In this document: positions 34,965 to 43,700 of the stretch, piece by piece
Position numbering within the stretch: position 1 is the first letter of the stretch
Layout: every line of letters starts with the position of its first letter
Source of the DNA: an uncultured Desulfuromonadales bacterium
GTDB taxonomy: Bacteria; Desulfobacterota; Desulfuromonadia; Geobacterales; CAIOGM01
NCBI GenBank assembly: GCA_903929485.1
Contig: CAIYUY010000363.1
Coordinates: 1-46,776 of the forward strand
Direction of reading: 5' to 3'
DNA: 46,776 nt
Notes under the pieces: model-generated
The model's input: only the letters and a program-made list of their open reading frames with translations
The model's database searches: none
Told to the model about the DNA's origin: nothing
Made by a program: the position numbers and the translations under genes

Positions 34965-35915
34965 TCAGCGACGGTTGCGACGCCTCATGACCAACAAACC
35001 AGTCAAGCCGGCTCCCATGAGAACAATGGTGCCAGGCTCGGGCACCAGGGGGGCTTTAGTTGTCGGTGTGTAACCCGGCGCAAGAACCTGATCCACCAGG
35101 ATCAAAACATCGTTGAAGTCATCATCCCCCATGGTAACACCAAGTCCCGGATGCAACGGATCATAGCCTGACGCCGCGATGCGGTCCTTGAAGCCGACCA
35201 GATAGGCATTAGCCGAGGCGGTGTAGCTTTTCTCTATGCCGCTGACCGGATCGATGTAATTGTATACATGGCCCGCCACCGGCAGTGTGTAAGTGATCAG
35301 GTGGTCGTATTTGTCGGGGTTGAGGAACGCTTCCGAGTAATAGGTAATCTCCGTGGTATAGTTTGTCTTCCAGTCCTTCGCCGTGATGTACCATCCCAAG
35401 GTGCTGGAGAATGCCGGCGCCGTGGTCTGAGCCCCTTGAAGCGGAGCCGCCACGCTACCATTTCCTGTCCATGAGTAGCCGGTAACATCGCTGAGAATCG
35501 GGGCTTGTTTTACAATTGCATTCTGTTGATTTCTGAGGTAAAGACCGACGCTGTTTTTGTTGGAAGCCGAGCTGCCGAGAACCATGAAGGTGAAGGTTGA
35601 ACCTTTGGCGATGTCGAAGGTGCTGGCTTGCTGAACAATGTAGTTATCCAGGGACTGGTTGGTGGCGTAGTTGGGGACGAGCGGGGTTGCGGTTCCCTGT
35701 GTCAGCAGGTTCGCCGCGTTGAACAGGTCGTGTCCAGGGTCTTTCCCGGATTGCGGCGTCGGGATACCGTTGGGAATGTTGCCGTTATACAGGTCATTAT
35801 TCATAGCAGCGGTGTAATCATTAGGTACCGTGACATCATATGGCGCCGCCAGAACCGCCCCGCCTGTTCCAAGAATCAAACCAATCGCTAGAACGGCTAG
35901 AGTTTTCCTGTTCAT
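34965..35915 (-). CDS. PEP-CTERM sorting domain protein, DUF4114-like
   Basis: A 316-residue exported protein with a signal peptide (MNRKTLAVLAIGLILGTGG, cleavage near VLAAP) and GAGGT before ATG 35915. The body contains GDDDFNDVLILVD near residue 270, a calcium-binding-like acidic motif typical of DUF4114 C-termini. The tail VPEPGTIVLMGAGLTGLLVM then RRRNRR is a clear PEP-CTERM signal, so it should be delivered to the surface by an exosortase not present here. The family function is unknown, and adhesion or matrix roles are guesses. A strong terminator follows. Confidence 0.9.
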   Translation of the reverse strand: MNRKTLAVLAIGLILGTGGAVLAAPYDVTVPNDYTAAMNNDLYNGNIPNGIPTPQSGKDPGHDLFNAANLLTQGTATPLVPNYATNQSLDNYIVQQASTFDIAKGSTFTFMVLGSSASNKNSVGLYLRNQQNAIVKQAPILSDVTGYSWTGNGSVAAPLQGAQTTAPAFSSTLGWYITAKDWKTNYTTEITYYSEAFLNPDKYDHLITYTLPVAGHVYNYIDPVSGIEKSYTASANAYLVGFKDRIAASGYDPLHPGLGVTMGDDDFNDVLILVDQVLAPGYTPTTKAPLVPEPGTIVLMGAGLTGLLVMRRRNRR

Positions 35916-36030
35916 TGTTTTTACCTCTCTGAGAATATTATATGACCCGTGCGGGCCATACTGCAACAAACATGCCATTAAATTGCATGCTCACCATCGA
36001 ACTAACCTACTGAAATCACGTTATCTAATT

Positions 36031-36095
36031 GTCACCGACTGTAAAGGATTCCGACACTTTTCCCGGTGACTGTAAAGCATTCCGTCAATTTTGGC
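36031..36095. repeat. Duplicated 25-bp motif, possible IS21-like end relic
   Basis: GACTGTAAAGGATTCCGACA (start 36037) and GACTGTAAAGCATTCCGTCA (start 36068) are two copies of a 25-bp unit spaced 31 bp apart with about 22 matches. The first is bracketed by the inverted pair GTCACCG (36031-36037) and CGGTGAC (36064-36070). Multiple terminal repeats beginning TGT are a habit of IS21-family ends. No transposase is present, so this could be a relic or a regulatory repeat. Confidence 0.5.
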
Positions 36096-36141
36096 AATAA
36101 TAATCGCAAACCGGCGCCATGTATTTCAGCCGGATACCGCC

Positions 36142-36175
36142 AAAAAAGAGCCCCGCCACGTCATGGCGGTGAGCT
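36142..36175 (-). terminator. Terminator of the pfa-ole operon
   Basis: CCGCCA (36153-36158) and TGGCGG (36164-36169) form the core of a GC hairpin, extended by flanking G-C pairs and followed on the minus strand by a six-T run (36142-36147). The loop contains the oleD stop codon. Confidence 0.8.
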
Positions 36176-37159
36176 TCCCTTTAACCACGCCCGAAGCATG
36201 AGAAGCCCCTCTTCCAGTGAAACCGTCGGCTCATAGTCCAGATCCCTGCCGGCGGCGACGGTGGAGAACCAATGGGAAGTAGTAAGCTCCCTTGCCATGA
36301 AACGGGTCATGGGGGGCTCGCCCGAAAGGGAAAGGATGTTCCAGAGCGCTTCGCAGACAACCCCAGCCGCAAGGGCGGCTCCGGTGGAGATGCCGCGCGT
36401 CACCGGGGGGATGTCGGCAGCGGCCAGAATCCGGTTCACCATCTCCCAAAGGGGGATCGGCCGACCGTCGGTTATAAAATAGCAGTTCCCCGCCACCGGG
36501 GATCCTGGAAAAAGCCGCTGGGCGGCAAGAAGGTGGGCTTGGGCGGCGTTGTCAACGTAAACCGTATCCACCAGACAGGGACGAACGCCTATCCGTCGCA
36601 GCCTTCCGTTGCGTCCCTTTGCCACGATCCGCGGGACCAAGTGGTTGTCACCGGGTCCCCAGATGAGATGGGGGCGAAGGGATACCGTGGCCAGTAAGGG
36701 GGAATTGGCGGCAAGCACCATCTGTTCCGCCTGGGCCTTGGTTTTGGGATAATGAGCCTCGTAATGAGTCGGATAGGGGAGCGTTTCATCTCCCCCCTCC
36801 AGGTCCCGGCCGTCGAAAATCACGCTGGGAGAACTGGTGTAAACCAGGCGCCGGATGCCGTGCCGCCGGCACGCGGCAAGGACGTTTTCCGTTCCGGTCA
36901 CATTTGCCCGGAAAAACTCCCGGTACGGCCCCCAGATCCCCGCCTTGGCCGCCACATGGAAAAGGGTGTCGCACCCATCCGCGGCGCGCAGCAGCGCCTC
37001 CCGCTCCCCCAGATCTCCCCGAAACTGCTCCACCCCCATCATGCCAAGCTCCGGGTGCGTCCCCCGGGAGAAGCTTCGCACCTCATCCCCTTGCTTCAGG
37101 AGCTGCCGTACGATGGCCCCGCCGAGAAAACCGCCGCCGCCGGTGACCAGCGCCCTCAC
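36161..37159 (-). CDS. oleD: OleD, 2-alkyl-3-oxoalkanoate reductase
   Basis: A 332-residue extended short-chain dehydrogenase. The NADP-binding motif is TGGGGFLGG near residue 6, and the catalytic residues are Ser in YTSSPSVIF and YPKTK (YxxxK) near 140. In long-chain olefin biosynthesis OleD reduces the beta-keto acid made by OleA to the beta-hydroxy acid. Length and the RALVTGGGGFLG start fit known OleD. It begins at GTG 37159, whose first base is also the last base of the oleC stop (one-base overlap), and it is the last gene before the terminator. Alone it could be called a NAD-dependent epimerase, but the context settles it. Confidence 0.93.
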   Translation of the reverse strand: MRALVTGGGGFLGGAIVRQLLKQGDEVRSFSRGTHPELGMMGVEQFRGDLGEREALLRAADGCDTLFHVAAKAGIWGPYREFFRANVTGTENVLAACRRHGIRRLVYTSSPSVIFDGRDLEGGDETLPYPTHYEAHYPKTKAQAEQMVLAANSPLLATVSLRPHLIWGPGDNHLVPRIVAKGRNGRLRRIGVRPCLVDTVYVDNAAQAHLLAAQRLFPGSPVAGNCYFITDGRPIPLWEMVNRILAAADIPPVTRGISTGAALAAGVVCEALWNILSLSGEPPMTRFMARELTTSHWFSTVAAGRDLDYEPTVSLEEGLLMLRAWLKGSSPP

Positions 37160-38802
37160 TACACCCTCCCCGACGCCCAGACGGCGAGTTTCTCCCTGAA
37201 TATCTTGGCGTTGTGCCGGATGTCCACGGGAAAGGCGGGGTGAAAGAGAATTTCCCTGATCCCCGCGGTATGGGGATAACAGCTCCCCAGTTCCAGCAGT
37301 TCACGGCGAATCCGCTTCCGTTCTCCCTTTCCCTTCCCTTTCCCTCCTTCCAGCTCCACGCAGAGTAGAGGTTGCTGCGCCCCCTTTTTTCCGATCCCCA
37401 CCAGCGCGGTGCGAAAGACCTCGGGATGGGTATTGAAGACCCCTTCCACCGGAACCGTGTAAAGGGTTTCCTCCGGGGTCACCACCCTGTGGGACTTACG
37501 GCCGCAGAACCAGACCCTGCCGCTGCTGTCCCGATATCCCACATCCCCCATCCGGTGCCAGACTCCGCCGTCCGGGTCGGGGATCTTGGCCGTTTTCGTT
37601 TCCTGGGGGCGGTTAAGGTAAGCACGGCTGACCTGCGGTCCGAGCACCGTGATCTCCCCCACTTCCAGGGGAGGAAGGGCCAAACCGTCATCCCACAGGT
37701 CGATGGGGTCGTCACTGACAGGGATGATCGCCAGCCAAAGCCCCTCCACCGGCATGCCGACACAGACCCCCATCCCTTTGTCGGTCATCCGTGCGGTCTC
37801 CCCCAGGATCTCGTTGCTCCCGATGGAACAGACCGGGAGCGCCTCGGTGGCGCCGTAGGGGGTGAATATCTCCCCGTCGTCAGGGAGGAGTGCGGCGAAA
37901 CGCTCCAGCACCGCGGCCGAGACCGGCGCTCCGGCGGAGATGACCCGTTTGAGATGAGGAAGCGCTCTTCCCTGGGCCGCACCTTGGCGGCCGACCTTGT
38001 TCAGGAGCGCCGGCGAGCCGAACATGGTGGTGACGCCATACTCCGCGGCAGGCCCCAGAATTGTGGCGGGATCCACCGATCCCGGACGGGTGAAATCCAT
38101 TCGCGGGATCAGGGCGGTCATCCCCAGGGCCGGAGCGAAAAGGGCAAAGAGGGGAAACGTAGGGAGATCGATCTCCCCGGGCCGAATATCATACAGGAGC
38201 CGCAGCGCATCCACCTGGGCGGCAAAGGTGCCATGAGTATAGATCGCCCCCTTGGGAGGACCGGTGCTCCCGCTGGTAAAGAGGATGGCGGCAATATCGT
38301 CCCGTTCCGTCTCTACCGGGGTGAAGGAGAGATCGTCACCCACCGGTTTACAGAGCTGAGAGAGGGGAATCCCTCCCCAAATCCGTCCCCCACCCACCGT
38401 CACCAGGATACGGAGACTCTTTCGTCCCCATCCCAGGAACCGCCGCGCCAGATGGGCCTTGGGGATGCCGATGAAAGCCTCAGGTTCCGCATCGGCCAGA
38501 CACCCTTTCATCTTCTTCGCCCCGATCCCCGGATCGATGAAGACCGGCACGGCCCCGGCCTTGAACAGGGCGAAGGTCACGGAAAACAGCTCCGGAGAGG
38601 GAGGGACCAGGAGCGCCACCCGCATGCCGCGGCTGATGCCGATCCGCCCGAACCCTACCGCTATCCGGTCGCTTTCCTGGTCCAGCTCACTGAAAGTGAG
38701 GCGTCGCTTATCCTGGAGAAAGATGATGGCGGGGGTATCCGGCTGGAGCCGGGCCATTTCAGCCAGAGGACGGGAGATGTTGACGATGTGGGAGTGGGGC
38801 AT
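37159..38802 (-). CDS. oleC: OleC, beta-lactone synthetase (AMP-ligase family)
   Basis: A 547-residue member of the acyl-adenylate superfamily. Visible motifs are the phosphate-binding loop ILFTSGSTGPPKGAIYTHG near residue 171, YGATEALPVCSIGS near 315 and the later GDVGYRDSSGRVWFCGRKSH near 435. In the ole pathway OleC uses ATP to close the beta-hydroxy acid into a beta-lactone rather than making a CoA ester. The C-terminus is shortened or diverged relative to classical CoA ligases, as expected for this family. An AAGGA precedes the ATG, nine bases after the oleB stop. The protein is expected in the cytoplasm, where OleB, OleC and OleD assemble together in studied bacteria. Confidence 0.93.
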   Translation of the reverse strand: MPHSHIVNISRPLAEMARLQPDTPAIIFLQDKRRLTFSELDQESDRIAVGFGRIGISRGMRVALLVPPSPELFSVTFALFKAGAVPVFIDPGIGAKKMKGCLADAEPEAFIGIPKAHLARRFLGWGRKSLRILVTVGGGRIWGGIPLSQLCKPVGDDLSFTPVETERDDIAAILFTSGSTGPPKGAIYTHGTFAAQVDALRLLYDIRPGEIDLPTFPLFALFAPALGMTALIPRMDFTRPGSVDPATILGPAAEYGVTTMFGSPALLNKVGRQGAAQGRALPHLKRVISAGAPVSAAVLERFAALLPDDGEIFTPYGATEALPVCSIGSNEILGETARMTDKGMGVCVGMPVEGLWLAIIPVSDDPIDLWDDGLALPPLEVGEITVLGPQVSRAYLNRPQETKTAKIPDPDGGVWHRMGDVGYRDSSGRVWFCGRKSHRVVTPEETLYTVPVEGVFNTHPEVFRTALVGIGKKGAQQPLLCVELEGGKGKGKGERKRIRRELLELGSCYPHTAGIREILFHPAFPVDIRHNAKIFREKLAVWASGRV

Positions 38803-38811
38803 GGGGTATCC

Positions 38812-39696
38812 TTACGTTCTTTCCAGGAACGCCGAAATAAGCGGTATTACTTCATCCTTGGCATCCTCGAGGATATAGTGTCCGCAATCGGGGAAACGGT
38901 GAACCTCCGCGTCGGGAAACCGATTTTCCCATTGAGCCAGAAAATGAAGGTCAAAGACGAAATCAAGCTTGCCCCAGCAGATCAGCATGGGGAGTTTTTT
39001 AAACTGACCGATGCCGTCACCGACGGAGCTGACCAGGTCATAAGCCCGATCCTCCGGCTTCAGCGGTATATCCTGCACGAAGCGCAAGGTGGCGATACGG
39101 TTTTTCCAGGAATCGTAGGGGAGTTGGTACAGAGCACGGAGTTCCTTGTTCATGGGGTTGCGCTTGCACCCCACATAGGAGGCCGCCATGCTGAAGGCGT
39201 TGAGACCGCGCACCAGGAGTGTGCCGATAAAGGTGTTCCGACAGATCCGCAATCCCGGAGGGAACGGTTTGCTTTTGGGGAGATGGAATGCGCCGGTGTT
39301 GAGGATCACCAGCCGGCTGATCTGCTCCGGGCGCCGCAGGGCATAGGCCATGCCGATCATCCCACCCCAATCATGGAGAACCAGGGTTATCTTTTCCCTG
39401 AGCTCAAGTCGTTCCAGCAATCGATCCAGATCGTCCACCCGCCGGGCAAGCGTATAGTCGTATCGGTCATCCCCCGGCTTGTCGGAAAATCCGCACCCCA
39501 TATGATCGGGAACGATGCAGCGGTACCGGTCACGCAGCGCCAAAACGAGATTACGGTAGTAAAAGGACCATGAGGGGTTGCCATGCAGCATTACCACCGG
39601 CTCTCCTTCCCCCTCGTCCAGATAGTGGTAGCCAAGACCATCCAGGTCGAGGATCTTGCCGGCAAAGGGATAAACTCTTTTCAGGTCAGGAGACAT
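38812..39696 (-). CDS. oleB: OleB, beta-lactone decarboxylase (alpha/beta hydrolase)
   Basis: A 294-residue alpha/beta hydrolase of the haloalkane dehalogenase-like branch: oxyanion motif HGNPSWSFYYR near residue 39, nucleophile Asp in VLHDWGGMIG near 109, acid in WGKLDFVFD and His in DCGHYILED near the end. OleB decarboxylates the beta-lactone to the final cis-olefin and CO2. An Asp nucleophile rather than Ser agrees with that role. Its ATG begins directly after the oleA stop (TAGATG), and oleC follows after nine bases. In isolation it would be annotated as a dehalogenase, but the gene order A-B-C-D makes OleB the better call. Confidence 0.93.
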   Translation of the reverse strand: MSPDLKRVYPFAGKILDLDGLGYHYLDEGEGEPVVMLHGNPSWSFYYRNLVLALRDRYRCIVPDHMGCGFSDKPGDDRYDYTLARRVDDLDRLLERLELREKITLVLHDWGGMIGMAYALRRPEQISRLVILNTGAFHLPKSKPFPPGLRICRNTFIGTLLVRGLNAFSMAASYVGCKRNPMNKELRALYQLPYDSWKNRIATLRFVQDIPLKPEDRAYDLVSSVGDGIGQFKKLPMLICWGKLDFVFDLHFLAQWENRFPDAEVHRFPDCGHYILEDAKDEVIPLISAFLERT

Positions 39697-40740
39697 CTAC
39701 CACTCCACCCCCAGCATGGTACAGTTGAGCCCGCTGCCGATCCCCAAGAGCGCCACCCTATCACCGGGAAGAAGTACTTCCCGTTCATCCGCCAGGGCCA
39801 TGGTGAGTGGAAGCGAAACACTCCCCATGTTCCCCAGAAACTCGTAGGTGGTGAAATCCTTTTCCGGCGGGATACCCAAGGCGGTAAGAATGGCGGTCTG
39901 ATGGGCCGAACCAACCTGATGGCAGACCGTTCGCTCCACCTGGTCGGCGCTCCACCCCACCTCCGGCAGAAACGATGCCCAGGTGCGCCGCCCCAGCTCC
40001 ACCCCATAGGTCATGACCTTCACCGCATCGGTGCGCATGGTCTGGACAATCCCGCCGACCCCATCCGGGACTGTCCCCCAGAGACAAAGCTCGTGATGTT
40101 CGGGGGCCGCCAGATTTGCCCCACCCAGGAGGCGATGACCCCGAGAAGGGCCGAAGGAACCGTCGGTGAGGAGAACCGCCACGGCCCCGGACCCACCGGT
40201 GAGGGTCGCCAGGGAAGAGGCAAACTGTTCCATCTCCCGCCGGGCCAGCATCCGGGCGATGGTGATCTCGTTGATCTCCCGGGCGCTCTCGCAGGAGACG
40301 ATCAGTCCTGCCCGCACCTGTCCCAGTTCTATCCGGTTGGCCACATCCAGGATGCCGTTCAAGACCCCCAGGCAGGCGTTGGAGATGTCGTAGATCGCGG
40401 CATTCCCCCCAACCCCCAGAGCTGCCGCCACGCGACAGGCGGTGGCCGGCTCGAACTGCTCGCGGCAGACCCCGGTGTAGGTGAGGACACCGATCTCCCG
40501 GGGGGAGATGCCGGCGGCGGTCAGGGCTTTTTCCCCGGCGGCGATGGCCCCTCGGGAGAGGGGGTAACCCGGCTCCCACCAGCGCCGCTCCCGGATACCG
40601 GTAAGGGCTTGCACCTGTCCAGGCGCCACATGAAGCGCCCGGTACAGAGGCTCCAGGCGGGCCTCCAGTTCGGAGGTGCTTACCACCACCGGCGCCAGTT
40701 CATAGCCCAAGGCCGAGATCTGAACATTGCGATATTTCAT
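39697..40740 (-). CDS. oleA: OleA, head-to-head acyl condensing thiolase
   Basis: A 347-residue thiolase-fold enzyme related to FabH. Catalytic residues are Cys123 (ISNACLG), His in CHQVGSAHQ and Asn in GNMGSVSLP. Glu97 in FEPATA lies 26 residues before Cys123, the same spacing as the OleA-specific base Glu117 and Cys143 of Xanthomonas campestris OleA, which separates it from FabH (3-oxoacyl-ACP synthase III). OleA joins two fatty acyl thioesters in a non-decarboxylative Claisen condensation to a beta-keto acid. The ATG overlaps the stop of the upstream PUFA-synthase-like gene (ATGA), so the two are translationally coupled. Confidence 0.95.
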   Translation of the reverse strand: MKYRNVQISALGYELAPVVVSTSELEARLEPLYRALHVAPGQVQALTGIRERRWWEPGYPLSRGAIAAGEKALTAAGISPREIGVLTYTGVCREQFEPATACRVAAALGVGGNAAIYDISNACLGVLNGILDVANRIELGQVRAGLIVSCESAREINEITIARMLARREMEQFASSLATLTGGSGAVAVLLTDGSFGPSRGHRLLGGANLAAPEHHELCLWGTVPDGVGGIVQTMRTDAVKVMTYGVELGRRTWASFLPEVGWSADQVERTVCHQVGSAHQTAILTALGIPPEKDFTTYEFLGNMGSVSLPLTMALADEREVLLPGDRVALLGIGSGLNCTMLGVEW

Positions 40741-43700
40741 CGTTGGCCATCCATCTTCAGGGTGAAATCGTTCATCTGGTAGATCAACTTCCCGTCAACG
40801 GAAAGAAAACCGTCGGCGGTGAGGATACGGTTCTGCTCATCTACTCCGGTGATCCAGGCCTCCACCCTGACGCGGCTGTTGGTGGGGACGACCTGCCCAC
40901 GATACAGCCAGCGATGCCTTCGCCCTGGAACCGCGGCGACAAGAAGCTCTCCCTGACGCCATCCCCACCGTTCCACTGCAACGAATTTGAGGAGCTGGAG
41001 GAAAGATTCCAGCCCCAAAGAGCCGGGGGTCACCGGATCCTGGTAGAAATGCGCCTTGAAGAACCACTCATTGGGGTCCACCTCTTTGGTCCCCCTGATA
41101 TAGCCGAACCCGGCGGGACCGCCATCCGGGACGAATAGTTCCACCTGATCCATCATCCGCAACTGCCGGTCCGGAAAGGGGAGGTCCGTGGGAAACGGGC
41201 AGCTTCGACCCCGGTCGGTTTCCGCTTGGGTTGGCTGGTACGGCTTGGCGTCACGGATACCCACCTGGTTGGCCAGAGCCTCCCGGGAAAAGAAGCCGAA
41301 CATGGTCTCTCCCTGGTAGAGGGTTCCTTCCCGGTCGGCCACGTTGAAGGAGAACTCCTGGATAATCATCCCGCCACTGGTGGCCGCCTTTGTCAGGGTG
41401 GCAACGGCGGTGATAACTCCGGTGGCGGGGGTCACCGGACGATGCAGGATGGCGCTCCCCCCCAGGTTGCGGAAGGCAAGGTCGGTGGGATTCGTCAGGG
41501 CCGATCCCACATAGGCCGCAAGCCAGCCGCAGGGCTGAAGCGCCGCTTCCAGGAGGATTGCAAAGGGGATGCGGGGCTGCCGGTCGGCGGCGAAGTACCA
41601 GGCATCGGTGGGGATCAGGTACTGCGCCTCTACCCGGGCCCCCTCCTTCATTCGCCACGGCTCCCCGCTAACGGCGGTGATTCGGTCCATGAACTGGAAG
41701 GGGGGACCGGGAAGACGTGCGATTTTCCGGGCTTGGTCAAAGATCCGGTACGGTTCCCCAAAACCCTCCGACGGGTCGCCGTTACTGTAGGCCAGGATCT
41801 GCTCCTTGGTGTAGACGGCCGGTTTGAACAGATCAAGGGGGAGGGCAGGAGGAGCATGCTGTTCCGTCCGAGACCATAACGCAACCAGTTTCTCTTTCGT
41901 GGTCCCTGTCAGACGGACCGACATGCTGGTGATTTCCACGATGGGCTTGCCGTCCGCGTACATGAGGGCATCCACCACGGCATAGGGCTCCGGTCGGTAC
42001 CCCAGCCGGCGAATCGTGACCTGGTAGGTCACGATCTTGGTCGTTTCCAGAACCTGCCCCCGACAGCAGAGGCGGCTTGCCACCCCCGGCACCGGTTCCC
42101 AGGCCGCTCCCGGGGACTCCGCCACCCATCCCATCCGAAGAAGGAAGATCCTCAAGGTCTGGAGGCAGCACTCGTACATGAGAGTCCCCGGCATGACCCT
42201 GTCATCCACGAAATGAGAGGTGATGAACCAATCATCGGGATGAATGTCCGCCTCGGCCCTGATGAGACCCAGGCCGTAACGCCCACCGGCAGGGTCCAGC
42301 TCCATGACCCGGTGGACAAGCCGCATTTTCCCCCCCGGGATGGTAAGGGGATGCGCCAGGGAGAGAGCGGCAAAGGAGTCGCCGAAACAGCCGGCCAGAT
42401 CCCCAATCCTCAACCGGTCCACCTGCAGTGCGTCGTACTGCTCACGCGCCATGGGAGCCAGCTCCCGCCAGTCATCGGGGAGGGTGCAGTTCTCGGGGCG
42501 AAGCTCCAGGAGCGGACGAACGATCCCCTTCCCCGCGGCTAGTTCCCCCGCGGTGAAGAATCCGGCGCAGCCGTCTTTCATGGAAAGGAGCGGCTCTCCG
42601 TTCACCGTGGCTTCGAAGAAAAAACGGAAGAGATGGGTCTCTCCCTGGCGGAAGAACCGTTCAATCCTGATGTCGTAGTTGATCACCTCGCCCGGTTCGG
42701 GGAGTCCCCGGTGAAAGGTGACCACCGCATCCAGCAGCCGGTAGACCGCCATGCCCCTCGTGATGAAGTCGATCCCCAGGTAGCCCGAGAGGAAAAGATC
42801 CGCCTGACCGGCTTCCACGGCGATGCAGGTGGGAATCCGCCCCCCATCCAGATACCATGCGTCGGGGTGGATATCATGCTCCGTCACCACCCGGCCACTT
42901 GTCATGGAGAGCGCATCCCCTTCCAGACTGACGATCCGGTCCACCAGCATGAGCGGTTCGTCGGGGAGTCGCACCCGGGTGGGGAAGGTATCGGCCAGGG
43001 CAAACTCCGGTCCCAGCACCCGCGCCACGGAACCACGGGCAAATTCCAGGCAGGCTTCGCGGTCGTAGGCAACGTTACTCTTTGTACCGTCTCCTTGAGG
43101 GAAAGGGGGGCTGGAGGTCGGGTGAGGGGGGAACTGCTCGCCCCCCAACGCCGCCACCAGTGACGCCTGGAGAGCCAGAGCTTCGGCCATGGCGAGAGTC
43201 AGCCCTTGGGCGCTCCGGAGATAGGCGGCGTGGGCTTCGACCCGTGCCCCTTGTGCCGCGGCAAAGCCGCGGATAACCGAATCGAGTGAATGCTCGGCGT
43301 TGGGGCGACCGGCAACTACTCTCTCTTTAACTCTGCCGGGAGTAATGCCGTGGGGAAATAAATCCGGAAGGGGAATAGCTCCGCCGAACGTCCGTTGCGG
43401 GAGAAGCGGCAGAAGATAAGGCGCCCCGCCGGGGGTAACTCGGATCAGATGGTGAGATGAAGAGACAACCGTCACCGGCGGCTCTTCGTAAAGAGACGAG
43501 AGTTCCAGGGGGATCCGCTCGCTTGCCAACTGCGCCAGGAACCGGAGGGTGGCCGATACCGGTTCCTGACCGGGAGTAACCACGGGTCGAGCCAGATGGG
43601 GAGATCCGTCCAGAATCTCGTTGATCATCCGGCTGCAGGAGCTTCCCGGTCCCATCTCCAGGAAGAGGCGGACCCCGTCGTTGTAGGCGGCATGGATAAC

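Noticed and set aside
36061-36120. Sigma54 (-24/-12) promoter around TTGGCAATAATAATCGCA
   Set aside because: The GG to GC distance is one base too long for the consensus and the -12 TTGC is not matched.
37372-39573. A long open frame on the plus strand (733 codons) opposite oleC and oleB
   Set aside because: It runs antisense to two well-supported enzymes, lacks recognisable domains, and is rich in His/Gly/Arg as expected for the complement of GC-rich coding DNA.
38812-39696. Haloalkane dehalogenase as the call for the alpha/beta hydrolase
   Set aside because: Sequence alone fits, but its position between oleA and oleC and the Asp nucleophile fit OleB, a member of the same subfamily.
39697-40740. 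FabH (3-oxoacyl-ACP synthase III) as the call for the thiolase-fold gene
   Set aside because: Glu97 in FEPATA at 26 residues before the catalytic Cys matches OleA, and the oleBCD context agrees.
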